A program made the position numbers and the translations under genes. DNA of 64,000 bases from Prorocentrum cordatum (lineage: Eukaryota > Sar > Dinophyceae > Prorocentrales > Prorocentraceae): NCBI GenBank assembly GCA_963575745.1, contig CAUYUJ010015748.1, positions 221,001 through 285,000 of the forward strand, written 5' to 3'. Below the pieces are notes generated by a model. It made no database searches and was not told the origin of the DNA. It worked only from the letters and a program-made list of their open reading frames with translations. Below, piece by piece: positions 1 through 10,689 of this stretch; position 1 is the stretch's first letter, and every line of letters starts with the position of its first letter.

Positions 1-66
<66 letters not shown>
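1..66. repeat. poly-T / poly-A / (AT)n low-complexity edge
   Basis: A run of 34 T is followed by A and then AT dinucleotides. On the minus strand this is an A-rich tract just past the truncated RT of the neighbouring LINE copy, so it may be a retrotransposon tail or an assembly-edge artefact. Confidence 0.8.
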
Positions 67-69
<3 letters not shown>

Positions 70-1740
70 GAAGAAAACGTCTTCCAGAAGCTCCTGAACC
101 TTCTGAGCCAGAATGGTATCCCCGATGTCATCGATAAAGCTCGTGAGCCCCAAAGGGTAGGATTATCCATCGAGCGGGTTCATGGCGTCCAGGTGAGACG
201 TCGTGGGAATACTCGCATGCAGCGCAACACTCATTGCATCCACACCGTTCGCATGGCCTGTGACAAAAATCCTGGGCCCAGCATGGTCACCAGGCATAAC
301 TCCCTGACGCGCCCGCGCACCAGTGCTCGAGGCACGCGACATCTGAATATGAGCATGCTTTACTCGCTGCGCGAAGAAACCGGCCGTCATCGGGCCCGTA
401 CTTTGCAGCGACTCGAGAACAACATGTTGATCAATGCTCCAAAAAGCGTTGGTCCCATCATGGAACCGAGAGAGTGCTAACCATCCCTGCTTCGCTGCGC
501 GCCAAGCGGCAACTCTCTTGATCATCGTCGGCTCCTCCTGGCGACGGCCCGGCAACCCTCCGTAGGCGTACATGGGCTCACGCTGCGGATTTGCCTTGAG
601 CAAGCTCCGGTAGAACGTGCGGCCGACCCCGCACAATATGACGATCAGCCTCTCTCCCGGAATGCCAGGCTTGCCGTTGTCCTTGTTCCTTGTCAAGTCT
701 CGCACCCAGACCCCGATGCCACACCATCGGTGTTTGTCCACACTGATGTGTTTTTGCCAACACGGAGGCAAACGAACGGGCGAAGCAAGGAACACGGTCA
801 ACATCGCCCTCAGCCCCAAGCCCTCGGCGGCGTTTATCTCGCAGCTTCCATTCTGGACGCGCCAGCACACGAATGAGCTCATTCGGCCACGACCACGGCA
901 CCCAATAAGTACTCACCTTGAGCTTATTCGCGCCCAGCTTTAAGCACTCGAGCTCCTGTTGAGCCCAAGTCCAATCATCCCACGCTGGATGGCACGCCGC
1001 TCCGAGGCCAGGCGGAGGTCGGCGAACGCCCTGAATATCAGCGACAAGTCCAAAACATCCGCCATCCTTTCCAACTTGGCTCAAGTGTTGTTCCCAAGCC
1101 GCGTCTGTAGCGGCGTGCACCCGCGCCTTGAATAAAGCGCGACCTCGTCGCCCAAATCCGCGTCGACTCAGGAGACGAGCGAGCTCCCATACCCGCTTCG
1201 TGTCCCTGTCCTGCCAGAGCTGGAACGAGCGCTCGGACAGCCCCGCATCTTCCTCTGCACGCTGCGCCTCCTTCGCCTGCTTAAGACGCTTACGCAACGC
1301 CCGGGTCTGCGCACTCAGTCGGACACACTCGTCGGCATGCGAATCACCAAGACGAGCTCGCAAGTCACGTCGCTGTGCAAGAAGGTCGCTCAATCGCCGG
1401 CGATCGTTGGAAGTGCGCGGGAGGCGCTGCCGTCTCAGCCAGCGCCTCGCTGGCTGCCTTGTTAACCGCCTCCCAGAGCATCCCCCAAGCCTCGTCCACA
1501 CTGGGGGAGTGAAGGGCCTCCTCCAAGTTTACCTCAATGGACCTGCGCGCCTCTTCCACCGCCTGCAGCACAGAGTCGCGATAAACGCCGTGCATGAGTA
1601 AATTATACAGCTGGTTACGATCATCAGGATCACGATTTACCTGGGGACCAGCGGGGTGGAAATACTGTTGACACCGAACAACAACTTGGAAAGGATAGTG
1701 ATCGTAATGGCGCTTCACCGGCACGACTTGCAAGTGCCGC
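63..1740 (-). pseudogene. LINE-type retrotransposon ORF2 fragment, copy A (endonuclease end to RT)
   Basis: Read on the minus strand across frame changes. At about 1733-1660 there is the end of an apurinic-type endonuclease domain (a DHYPF motif, the usual catalytic-His region). A helical linker rich in Arg and Glu follows, then the N-terminal fingers of a reverse transcriptase (PGERLIVILCGVGRTFYR; a YAYGGLPGR stretch near 570-545). At 127-138 lies FIDD, matching the RT catalytic F/Y-x-D-D position. The copy stops at the low-complexity edge, so thumb and C-terminus are missing. No single open frame spans it, so it is a decayed copy. Family assignment rests on motif order EN-linker-RT; the clade cannot be named from this. 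Confidence 0.6.
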
Positions 1741-1839
1741 CCTCCTCGATGGAGGGCCTGGCACGACTCAACGCAGTCCGCGAGCGCATCGTTCCACTTA
1801 TGAGGAATAAGCTAACCGTCTCCCTCTATAATATCATCA

Positions 1840-4600
1840 TACTTATTTCCCCGCCGTCAGTGAGCAGAAGTTCGCACCGTGAATATATGCGCAGCAGCCT
1901 TGCAGTAGAGACGCACATTGCAAGCAATGGCGTTAAACGGGCCCACGTGGAGCAACAGGCCACCCCCATTATCACGTCGCCGAATAGACTTCGATGGCGC
2001 CACCTGCTGCGCAACGCAACCGAACGGTGGGGGGGCGAAGAGGGTGCAAGCGGGCACATTCAGCCCGAAACAATGCCCCATGGTGCGAATCTGACGAGCT
2101 CGAGCAGGAACCTTTTGCCTGGGGTCAGCCCGGGACTTCTCCCCCCCGCTCGCCCCGACAACGAAGCCCAAGGACTTCCCTCATTTGGCTTGCTTGGATC
2201 CATGGGCGTCGAGCCTATGCTCAGAGAACAGGGCGAGCGCTGTCCGCGCGCCCATGCCCACGGGCAGCAAGATCACTGTTTCACCCGGGTGGATGCGCAG
2301 ACCAGCGAGCTCGCCAAACCAGAAGAGGGCGGGGGGAACTATCGTGGCGAAGATGTTCTGGGGGGCGAGTCCAAGGTCGTCAGCGAAGGCATATGACGAT
2401 GAAGACGGCGACCGAGGAATCCGACTATAAGTATCGAGTCAGAGGGCCTGTAGCAAGCGCGCGCGGAAGGCCGATCAGAGGGCGGGTTTGTTTCAGGCGA
2501 TATAGACGCGCGCAGCGTCGTGCGGCAACTCAAAAGCATGAGTGAAACAGCCCGGGCGCCTGTATCTCCCGGAGGACGTCGAAGAGGAAGGCGCGTGAGA
2601 GCGCGGGGGGGGGGGGGGGGGGCATCCTTGACATAGCATGGCGCGCCTCCAACGCGGGCGCGCCCTTCGAGGTCTCTCTGCGCGCGCAGTCCAGAACCCG
2701 ACGAAATAGCGCGATCAACAATCTGGCGCCCAGGGGGGGGCCCGCTTGCGAGAGACGGGCGACCTCGGACGCGACGTACCCGAGGGGAGGGAGTTGGCGC
2801 TGGCCGCTAGCCAACAGCTTGTTATCCGCGTTCGAGAGGGTGAGCGGTCGAGTAGAGAACGGAGGCTTGACCTGACCTGGACCAGAGATTGCGATCTCGC
2901 CCATCGGCAGGAAAGCAACAGGGGGGCGCTTGGAGGCGGAGGGAACCATCCATGCCCAAGCCCAGATAGATACAGCAGGCACATGGCATCGATGGCCATG
3001 CCTCCTCCAGTCTTCCAAACCGAATCAGGAATACCATCGGCCCCAAGGCCGCTATATTTTTCTTTGCAAGTCCACCTGCTCGAATTGCTCGCGCCTTCAG
3101 ACCCGCTGGGCCCCCGTCGGAATGGGCCGGATAAACGGGTCCAGGAACTGGAAGCCGCCCTCCAATGATGGCTGGAACTTAAATACCTCGCCCCAATATA
3201 CTGCGAGCTCCCCGGCGAAATCCGACGGCTCCGTGTCCGTCCCTCCATAGTCGTCAATCCGCCCTCGAAGGTAGATGCGCCTGTGACTTGGCCGCCGCGC
3301 AGCCGCGAGCTCACGAACGCGCGCTGCGCCATTGGCCCTCTGGGGGGCGGAGAAGTCAGGGGCACTCTGCAATTCCTGTGCATCCCCGCTGCGAACTTCC
3401 CTCGGGAGGTTTGAGAGGAGAGAATGAGCGCCACCCGCTGAAAGACCAGGTGGTCGCGCAAGTCGCACAACACTGGCCACGCGCGAAGGGTGCGAACAAC
3501 AATCTCGCAGCGCTCGTCACGGTGGGCACGGAGACGCGCCAGCGTCCATGCAATCTTCTACAGGGCGGTGTTTGGGCCGAGGAGCTCCGTTGCTTGTTCT
3601 GCGCCCGTGGCAGCCTCAGGGATAACCTCCTTCGCATCATCCACCCTCGTAGCAGGCGCATCAGGACAGGCGCCCCTCAAGGCAGAAAGAGTAGGGGGCA
3701 ATGCCGAGCTAGGGGTGGCTCGGGGCCCGCCTCGGGGCGCTGGGGCGCGAGGGCCTTGGGGCGGAGGTGAGGGGGGCGAAAACGCAGATATGGTCACTGG
3801 AAGACCTCGGGCCGAGAAGGTCCCGCGCGAGGCCAGCAAGAGGGCTGCGGTCGAGGACGTCGGAGGCGGGGGTTGACATATAAATTCGATCGAGCCGACC
3901 AAGAGAGAAACCTTCCTGGTGATGAACGGATTTGCGGGTGTAATCAGGTTGGTGAAACTCTGAAATGCCTGGGAATGCCTCGTCGAAATACTCGCCATAA
4001 GAGTTGGGGCCCATTTCCAAGAGGCCTTCGGTGAGGCGCAATCTCCCTTCGCCCGTCGTGGGGAAGTTGAAGTCGCCCCCGAGAAGGGAGGTGGCGACTG
4101 AGCTGCGACGCAGGCGACGCTGGACAGCTCGCAGCACTCTGCGGGCATGGTAGAACGACCAGCTCGGATCAATATGCGCGTTCACGACGTCCAGGCCCCC
4201 CCCCCCCCCGCGCGTGCGCAGGGCCCCAATCCCCCCAATGAGACTCGAGCTGACCTGGGCTTGTTGAATCGCGCCGCCAGCCTCTCATGCGCCGTGAATA
4301 AGATGCCCCCCACGTTGGCAGTCCCGAGGACTGAGCCAGCGAATTCCCAGGAAGGGTTCAGCTTTCGCAGCTCAGTCAAATTTTCGGGCTCGCCGTGCGT
4401 TCCGCGCAGGATGATGGCGTCGCATCTCCGCGACATGGCCTTCAGCTTCGCCCAGGTAGCAGCTTGCAGATCCGGGCAAATTCAAATTGAATCAAAAGGA
4501 GCGCGCGCATTCCACGATGCAGTCTTCGAGCCGCTCGAACAGGGGAGATGAAGGGAATCAGCGAGGGGGGGCGGGCGGGGCAGACGAGTCTGGGGGCCCG
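1840..4600 (-). pseudogene. LINE-type ORF2, copy B: endonuclease plus reverse transcriptase, frameshifted
   Basis: Minus strand, several frames. Endonuclease/phosphatase fold at 4436-3709: GGDFNF, then RLDRIY, then SSSDH, the three signature blocks of the exonuclease-endonuclease-phosphatase family. A linker at 3480-3100 is followed by RT blocks: an ADGIPDSVW stretch near 3035 (the x-DG-IP block), RPLTLSNADNKLL near 2850-2812, and the catalytic FADD at 2376-2387. The frame changes several times and stops interrupt it, so it cannot encode a working enzyme. It is a different copy from the one at 63-1740, because both contain the RT catalytic region. The ORF1-like remnant and SL relict upstream suggest that 6.24-1.84 kb was one element. 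Confidence 0.65.
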
Positions 4601-4649
4601 TCGCCGGAGGAGGGGGGGGGCGAGGAGGACGAGGACGAGCGGGGTGGCA

Positions 4650-6060
4650 AATCATAATAATATTGAACGGCCAGGCGCTGGCTGCCAGCTCGCTGCGACG
4701 GCCTGGCAGCCCCTGGAGAAGGAGCATGTAGACCAGCATCTGCACCCCAAACTATCTGACAAGGGCGGCCGGCCCGAGCGCGGGGGCATTCTCGCGCAGG
4801 ACATTATCATTGGAACTCCGTCACGCGACCAATCAGCTGCGTGACTTCCCTTTTCGGGGATGTTCCACCAGGCGAAGCACGAATGCGCGGGCTCGGACGT
4901 GAACCCAGCAACTTCGTTCCCCTTGGTCCAAAAGAGCTCGAAAGTGTCCTCTCGGGACGTCAGGTGGATGAGCCTCTGGAATCCCCGAGGCGGTAGTTCG
5001 AAATCTGGCAGCCATACTTTTTGAATAGGTTGAGGGTCTCCTCCCAAACACGACTGGCAGCCCTCTGCTTTGCTTTCGCATCGGCAGGAAGGCCTTGGCG
5101 AATGCGAAGGGCGGGAACACTGAAGAAGCCCAGGGGTCCTGCCAGCTCACTTGCTTGTCGCTCATGAGCCCGGAGAAAGCACGAGCAGAGGCTGCGCTAC
5201 TGAAGACCAGGCCTCTTCGAGACTCCCGCCAGCTGCGGCAGAACATCGCGTCGAAGCTGCTCAAGGACCATCGGGCACAGGACCAGCTCCCAGTGAGCGG
5301 CCTTCTGCGTACCCGTGATGCATCTCGGGGACGTGCCAACCAACCTCTTAGTCTCATTGATGGGCACGGCACCGGGTGAAGGGCCAGCGGAGGAGCCCCC
5401 TGAACTTGCAGAGCTCGCTTCCGAGCCGCATGAGTCTTTCTTGATACGCTCGATTTGTTTTGCGAGGCTCTCGGCCTCCTTCTCAAGCTGGGCACTCCTG
5501 CTGGTGGCACCGAGAGCAGCCCAGGGTTTCTGACGAAGTGCTCCATCGGAATCGGCAACAGAATGGGAAACACCATCGCAAGGTAACGTTTATATCGGCT
5601 CGAGCTTGGTCTCGATGGCGGCCAACCTCGCGCCACCATCAGGTTTGTACTTGACAGACTCCTGCGTGATGTTTGACTGAGAAGTCTGGATCTGTGCTGC
5701 CATCTGAACTCCGAGGGAGGACGAGACGGCGGACATGTCTCATTGAGAACAGACGTCAAGGCAGGGGCGACATGCTGGGCAATGCGCGCGTAGTTCAGCT
5801 TGGTGTCGTCGATGAACGACGTGGAGCAATCATGCGAGTCATCCCTCTCCTCATCATCGGCATTGGAGCGGCTGCGGTCTCCACTGCCCGAAAATATTTC
5901 ACGAACACTCGAGCCGTCACGTTTATCGCGTCTCCCATGCCCACGACGCGTTCTCCTCGGCTCCGACGTTGAACAAAAGAGCTGGCTGGAACGTTCTTGG
6001 GAAGGCGAAAGCTGTCTTCTTTGAACACGTCGACCCATCGCAGAAACGGGCCCCGGAAGG
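4650..6060 (-). pseudogene. ORF1-like remnant upstream of the LINE endonuclease
   Basis: Minus strand, broken frames. Around 5500-5260 one frame reads a charged helical segment (AQLEKEAESLAKQIERIKK) then a Ser/Gly linker, INETKRLVGTSP and a long non-stop stretch. Around 5000-4850 another frame reads REDTFELFWTKGNEVAGF. A coiled-coil-like segment followed by a small globular domain, directly upstream of an endonuclease-RT ORF, is the usual place and build of a LINE ORF1. I do not recognise a zinc knuckle or a clear RRM. The assignment rests mainly on context. Confidence 0.4.
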
Positions 6061-6215
6061 ACAGCTCAGAGGTGCGATGAAGCGGAACGGGCAAAATGCC
6101 GACATGACGCGTGCCTTGGCGCACGATTAGGATGTGAGGCCTAACCTCAGAAGGGACGTTTGGACCACCCCTCGGCAGCGTCCAAGTTCGAAGCGCCAGT
6201 GTCGCACGCTTTGAA

Positions 6216-6237
6216 CTTGAGCCAAAATGGCTACGGA
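6216..6237 (-). other. relict dinoflagellate spliced-leader sequence heading the LINE
   Basis: The minus strand reads TCCGTAGCCATTTTGGCTC plus AAG: all 22 positions of the dinoflagellate SL consensus. It lies at the 5' side of the ORF1-like remnant and points in the same direction. An SL in genomic DNA means that a trans-spliced mRNA was reverse-transcribed and reinserted. Confidence 0.85.
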
Positions 6238-6300
6238 GGAGGAGGGGGAGGCGGAGGAGGAGGAGGGGGAGGAGGAGAGGGAGGAGGGGGAGGGGACAAG
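6238..6300. repeat. (GGA)n microsatellite
   Basis: GGA/GGGGA units begin directly after the SL relict. It may be the target into which the LINE cDNA inserted. Confidence 0.9.
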
Positions 6301-6464
6301 CTAAGTGCGCTCGCGTCATATCTGACGTCCTACCCCTCCCTCCCATCCCTTACCATGGCGCTGATTTTCTCTATCCGCGGACGCGTGTCGTAGCGGACCT
6401 GTGGCTCCGCGCGCGCGTGCGTAGTGGGTGGTGGTGCACGTGCGTGCGTGCGTGCGTGTGTGCA

Positions 6465-6655
6465 TGTCTGTCGTGGTGGTGGCGGTGGTGGTGGTAGTGG
6501 TGGTGGTGGTGGTGGTGATGGTGGTGGTGGTGGTGGGTGCTGGTGGTGGTGGGTGGTGCTGGTGGTGGTGTTGGTACTGGTGCTGGTGCTGGTGGTGGTT
6601 GTGGTGGTGGTGGTGGTGGTGGTGGTGGTGGTGGTGGTGGCGGTGCGGCGCGGTG
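6465..6655. repeat. (GGT)n microsatellite
   Basis: TGG/GGT trinucleotide run of about 190 bp with few interruptions. It produces Gly, Val or Trp runs in every plus frame; no gene is implied. Confidence 0.95.
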
Positions 6656-6676
6656 GTGGCGGGCGGATGGGCGCGC

Positions 6677-6895
6677 GAGAAAAAGGCCCGCGCTGGGGCG
6701 AGAACGCCATCCTGAACGACGGAGGCCAAACACCGATCCGAAAATGAGGCCCACGCTGCAGCGGGAGCACGATTCGGAACGATTCGGGAGCAGAAATGAG
6801 GCCGGCGCCTCAACGAGAGCAGCATTTTGGGAAAAAATGACGCCGGCGCCTCAGCGAGAGTCGTTTCCCGGGATTTCCCGGGAATCCTGTGCAAA
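6677..6895. repeat. degenerate tandem repeat, about four units of 45-65 bp
   Basis: Units share AAATGAGGCC-GCGCTGCAGCGAGAGCA-like sequence. They begin near 6677, 6740, 6790 and 6834 and become more alike toward the right end. Confidence 0.6.
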
Positions 6896-6975
6896 AAAAC
6901 AGTACGCGGAGGGTGCGCGGCCATCACCCGGACGCCATCAGGGGAAGAGGGAGAGTATTTTCATATTGAGTAATT

Positions 6976-7022
6976 GTGGAGGAGGAGGAGGAGGAGGAGG
7001 AGGAGGAGGAGGAGGAGGAGAA
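6976..7022. repeat. (GGA)n microsatellite
   Basis: Near-perfect run of about 15 GGA units. Confidence 0.95.
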
Positions 7023-7217
7023 GCGACAGGAGGGCCTTGGCCCGCGAGCTCCTTCCACGCCTCGGGCTCCTCGCGCCGGGCCCTCTCGTCGAAGGGCCGC
7101 ATCTGCTCCCAGCCCTCGCTGCGTTTTCGACCACTGGGCTACACGCAGGAGTGGCCCTGGGTACGGCAGGTTTGCGCGGCGCTGGCGCGCGCAAAGGTTT
7201 TTGACACCGCGTCGATC

Positions 7218-7262
7218 ATTCAACCTTGAATCGATCGGGTCCCCGATCGTTCAAGGTTGAAT
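7218..7262. repeat. imperfect hairpin, arms of about 21 bp
   Basis: ATTCAACCTTGAATCGATCG (7218-) pairs with its near reverse complement at 7242-7262, leaving a loop of only a few bases. Confidence 0.6.
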
Positions 7263-7544
7263 TCCGTCGGGTCCAATGGCGTTACCGCGTCCTTCGGTGC
7301 TTCCGCGTCGCAGATCTCAACCTTGAACGCCTTCGCCGGCGTCGCCGGCGCGGCGTCGCCGCATGAACCTACCGTACACGTCGGTCGGAAGAGGTGGGTA
7401 AAAGCATGAAGTAAGAAGGCGTTGGAAGTAGACTGAGCTTCCGCCCACCCCCTGAAGACGAAGGTGAAAGGAACACCACTCGATCCTTGAAGTTGGGAGG
7501 CGTCCCAAGGAGATAGGATGCTGGGAATCTCCATAAACCCATGT

Positions 7545-7730
7545 CCAACGACCGACGGGTATGAGTGACCTGTGATGCGCCGTTTTTTTGGGGCCGCGGG
7601 GAGGCCAAGCAGAGGCGCGCAAGACGCTACTATCGCATCGCGCTCAGCGATTTCGGGTTGGGCCAGTGAGCCCGCACCACAGGTCACTCCGGTGAAGGGC
7701 CACTCTTACGTGTGGTCGAACCATGGACCC
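7545..7730. mobile_element. MITE-like repeat (copy of the element at 28745-28935)
   Basis: Shares with 28745-28935 the core CGCAAGACGCTACTA, GCCAG and CAGGTCACTCCGG and the end sequence GGCCACTCTTACGTGTGGTCG. The left end carries a diverged reverse complement of the right end. No ORF. Confidence 0.5.
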
Positions 7731-7744
7731 CTTGTTACCCATCT

Positions 7745-7870
7745 GCCTCGGGCGGTTTTCGCAGGTCATCGGCGATTTTCTGGCGGTTTCTGGCGGTCCC
7801 CGGCGGTCTTCTGACGGCCTTCGGCGGTCGTCGTCGGTTTCCGGCGGTCTTCTGCGGCTTCCTGCGGCTT
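7745..7870. repeat. GGCGGTCTTCTG-type minisatellite
   Basis: About ten units of 9-13 bp built around GGCGGT(C/T)(T/C)(T/C)C. Confidence 0.75.
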
Positions 7871-7964
7871 TCGGCGAGAAAGCTGGATGGTTTCGGTTAA
7901 ATAGGGGCCCATGATCGAACACCTGAACCCTCGTACAAGGGGCCCAGTGGGACACACACACACA

Positions 7965-8084
7965 AGCACAGACACAGACACAGACACAGACACAGACACA
8001 GACACAGACACAGACACAGACACAGACACAGACACAGACACAGACACAGACACAGACACAGACACAGACACAGACACAGACACA

Positions 8085-8131
<47 letters not shown>

Positions 8132-8155
8132 CACACACACACAAGCACACACACA
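7965..8155. repeat. (CAGACA)n then (CA)n microsatellite
   Basis: About 20 hexamer units, then about 30 CA units. It lies in the inferred intron 3' of the Roco COR exon. Confidence 0.95.
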
Positions 8156-8296
8156 CATGAATCGACACAGCTTCGAGAAATTGCCATATTTGTCTTTATC
8201 TCCTGGATCTTCCCCTTCCCCTCCTGTTCCCACATTTTTCCATATTTCCTGAAGCTCCACGTGTATTTGTGTTTGTGCCGATGTTTCCCTCCTGAC

Positions 8297-8653
8297 CTCG
8301 GTGTGGTCGCGAAGCCCAAAGTCGCGGATAAAGCAGGAGGCTGCGTCGATCATCCACTGCGGATCGAGGATGACGAGGTCTTTCAGGTCCGGGACGCCCC
8401 CCCACCACAGGACGGCGTTCAGCGAGTGGAGGAACTGGAGCATCGAGGCGACCTCCTGCTCCAAGGTGAGCCCTGAATGGGGCATACCGTGGGCCTCCGC
8501 CAGCTCCCGGACCTTTCCAAGGGAGGCGTGGCGCTGGCGACTCGACAAGCGCCGCAGCGCGTCGTAGACCTGCAGCCACGCCAGCGGCACCCGCTGCCTC
8601 ATCGAGGGAAGCCTTGCGGCGGCCCGCTCCAGAGCCTGGACCAGCTCGCGGAT
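8297..8653 (-). CDS. Roco family protein, COR-domain exon (partial gene)
   Basis: This minus-strand exon encodes about 119 residues from IRELVQALERAA through VYDALRRLSSR and LEQEVASMLQFLHSLNAVLWW to DLVILDPQWMIDAA. The hydrophobic LH-x-LN-x-VLWW block and the DLVILDPQW motif are the signature of the COR (C-terminal of Roc) domain, which follows the Roc GTPase in Roco proteins and mediates dimerisation. The exon ends at GAG|GTCAGG, a canonical GT donor. The Roc G3/G4 exon lies 200 bp upstream, separated by a MITE-like element. Further exons are not found: the downstream intron holds microsatellites. Roco proteins are signalling GTPases; substrates or partners cannot be told. Confidence 0.7.
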
Positions 8654-8655
8654 AG

Positions 8656-8854
8656 CAGAGGAAGAAGAAACGACATCACAATAATCTGTCGACGCTCCAC
8701 GCGGATCTCGTGGATCGGCGCTGGGCCCCCCTCCCTGGCACGCGGAGCGCGCCGGTGGCGGCGCGGGGGGCGCCGCCAGGGGGATTCAGCGCCGATCCTG
8801 GGAATCCGCGCGGACCGTCGAAAGTTTATGATTGTGCCGCTTTTTGCTCTTCGA
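8656..8854. mobile_element. MITE-like element forming a Roco intron (introner-like)
   Basis: About 199 bp with inverted ends (GCGGATTCCCAGGATCGGCG on the minus strand against GCGGATCTCGTGGATCGGCG on the plus strand) around a GC-rich palindromic centre. GATAG occurs at 8651-8655 and 8855-8859, directly at both borders, as a target-site duplication would. It separates the Roc and COR exons almost exactly. A relative lies at 54075-54240. Confidence 0.6.
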
Positions 8855-9299
8855 GATAGACTCGTCGCCCACGTAACCCTTGGAGTTCTCCACAGCGAAG
8901 AAGCAGGTCCCGCCGGCGCCCCCCCCGCTGAGCGCCATGCGGACGACGGAAGGCGGGCAGCGCTGCTCGATGTGTGCATGCAGCTGGTCGCTCACGCTCC
9001 GCAGCTCGGCCGCAGAGACGTCGCCCTTCCGCGTCCCGACCAACAGCACTGGGGCGTTCTCGGCGAACGCCGCTATCGCCAAGAGGTGGTCGGTCACTCT
9101 CTTGACGTGCACGGGAAACGCCTTGAGCAACTTTGGGATGGAGAAGACCACCATGTACACCGTGGCGGCGGAGGACATAAGGCGCTCGACCAGCTGCACG
9201 AAGACTGGCTGGCCCCCAGTGTCCTGAACCCGCAACACCAACTTCGGCTTGCCGAAGTCCGGGTGCTGCCGCGCGGCGGCGTACTGGATGACGAGGTCC
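8855..9299 (-). CDS. Roco family protein, Roc GTPase exon with G3 and G4 motifs (partial gene)
   Basis: Minus strand, about 148 residues open without stops. LRVQDTGGQPVF carries the G3 DxxGQ motif; LLVGTRKGD fits the G4 (N/T)KxD position; the exon ends GTCFFAVENSKGYVGDES, the usual G5-like strand near the Roc end. The acceptor is CCTCCAG| at 9300-9305. The P-loop (G1) is not in this exon. A Roc G1 exon is present at 29779-29935 on the same strand but 20 kb upstream, so it may belong to this gene or a paralogue. With the COR exon at 8297-8653 this gives a Roc-COR module. It is certain as a family member, uncertain as a complete gene. Confidence 0.7.
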
Positions 9300-9338
9300 C
9301 TGGAGGCCGCCGGCAGTGGGCTGGAAGGTGCCTCTGGA

Positions 9339-9558
9339 GGCCTCCCACATTGGGTCCGAGCAGATGGGGTGTCGGAGGATCGCGCCGCATCGCTGCCGCA
9401 TCGCCGAAGCATCGGCGACGCATCGGCGCCGCATCGGCGATGCATCGCAGCCGTCGGCATGGCGAAAATCGGGCTCCGCATCGAGCCGCATCGCTGGTGC
9501 ATCGTCGATGCTGCGCGATCCTTGGACCCTATCTGCACGGGCCCCCTCAGGGAGGCCC
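9339..9558. mobile_element. palindromic MITE, 'GGCCTCCCA' family, copy A
   Basis: Begins GGCCTCCCACATTGGGTCCG and ends with the approximate reverse complement (GGGAGGCCC at 9550-9558). The middle repeats GCATCGGCGATGC-type palindromes. Other copies are at 15505-15690, 60735-60900 and 61626-61819. It sits in the intron upstream of the Roc exon. Confidence 0.7.
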
Positions 9559-9559
9559 A

Positions 9560-9680
9560 GGGCCTCTGCCGCGGGGCCCTCCTCCCCCGCCCGCGCCGCT
9601 CCAGGGCCGCCCGCCGCGGCCGGAGAGCGCCCCGCGCCGATGGCGGCGGGTGCCACCGCGCCCTGGGTGCTGCTGCAGTC
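9560..9680 (-). CDS. possible Ala/Gly-rich exon upstream of the Roc exon
   Basis: The only GC-rich single-copy stretch between two repeats. The minus frame is open and reads an Ala/Gly/Pro-rich linker (AVAPAAIGAGRSPAAAGGPG). Similar Ala-rich linkers occur in exons at 60.3-61.1 kb. There is no domain, and splice sites are not certain. Confidence 0.2.
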
Positions 9681-9689
9681 AAAACTCAT

Positions 9690-9845
9690 ACGGTGGGGGC
9701 ATTGGGCAAGGAACCCTCAGAGAAGGAATCCAGGGTCTGGAGGCCAGTGGAACTCCAAGTGAGGCTCGGCCATGGATATCACCGCCACCCTCATCAAATA
9801 AGGAATCCTCCAGGGTCTGACGCCTCCTGGACACATTGTCGCGGC
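9690..9845. repeat. dispersed repeat (copy of 14925-15090)
   Basis: Shares AAGGAATCC(A/G)GGGTCTGGA, GCCAGTGGAACTCCA and AAGGAATCCTCC(A/G)(G/A)GGTCTG with 14925-15090. CGGTGGGGGCATTG at its left end is the reverse complement of the right end of the other copy, so the full element has inverted ends. Confidence 0.6.
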
Positions 9846-10039
9846 GTTTCGAGCGGGGCCGGCCACCCAAAGTGGTCAAGGGCGGGCCGAAGAGGCAAAG
9901 GCGCAAGCGTTCCCTAGGGAAGGCTACGCATCCTCATCGTCCATTTCGGCTGTAGATGCCAGGTCTCTGACGACCTGATTACCCGAAAGCTCTTCCTCGA
10001 TTTCGGCCTCCGGGGCGGATGATCGGGCCAAGGGGCCAT

Positions 10040-10460
10040 CAGCAATAGATCATGGACGGAAGCCTACCCCGACCCGCCAATTGTTGCTCGATCCTGGTCT
10101 CTGGCCCATAGATGCATTATCGAGCCGCGGGGACATCAAAAATGGATCGTGGGAACAGAAAAACCGCCCCCGGGTCGGGCATGAATTTATGGGGAGCGAT
10201 AAATGAGGGGGAGGGAATTGTGCACCTCTCGTACTCCTTTGGGGCTCCAGCGGGGCCCTGCAGGGCCCCGGCAGGGCACAAAAGGCGCACCTTTCTTCAC
10301 CCTCCGAATCCCTGAGATCCGACGGCGCGAAAAAATTGAACCATCGGCGCGGGGCCGTGGAACCCATCTTCTTATGCAATTTCCTGAGCGGGATCGATCT
10401 GCGAGGGCCCTGGGGCGCGGAACCGGGCAAAAAGCCCGGCTCGAAAACAACTGAGATGGG
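10040..10460. repeat. dispersed repeat stretch with the 'GATCCGACGGCGCGA' and 'GGGCCC' modules
   Basis: GAGATCCGACGGCGCGA at about 10314 recurs at about 16710 and 29623, and inverted near 14080. The CTGCGAGGGCCCTGGGGCGC module at about 10400 recurs at 13790 (inverted), 19815 and 29685. No gene seen. Confidence 0.55.
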
Positions 10461-10474
10461 ACGCACATGGACAT

Positions 10475-10665
10475 ACTAATACTACATGTCCTCCTTGGAG
10501 GCGCGCGTCCGACCCGAACATGTAGTATACCCATCTTGTAGTATATGGTTTCCCGAGCGGTGTGGCCAGAAAGCGCACGCCACGACGCATATACTATAAG
10601 ATTTCTCGGTGCGCGCGTCGCCCCTGGGGGGGCGACGCACATATAGTATAAGTATGTTGGGGTGT
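10475..10665. repeat. two nested hairpins with TAGTATA motifs
   Basis: ATACTACATGT at about 10481 pairs with ACATGTAGTAT at about 10518. ACGCATATACTATAAGA at about 10588 pairs with TATAGTATAAGT at about 10644 around a GCGACG stem (GCGCGTCGCCCC against GGGGCGACGC). Confidence 0.5.
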
Positions 10666-10689
10666 TGCCGATGAGATGTCAAGATCTGA

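Noticed and set aside
7644-8319. Cys-Val or Asp-Thr repeat 'proteins'
   Set aside because: Products of the (CA)n and (CAGACA)n microsatellite; similar length in several frames.
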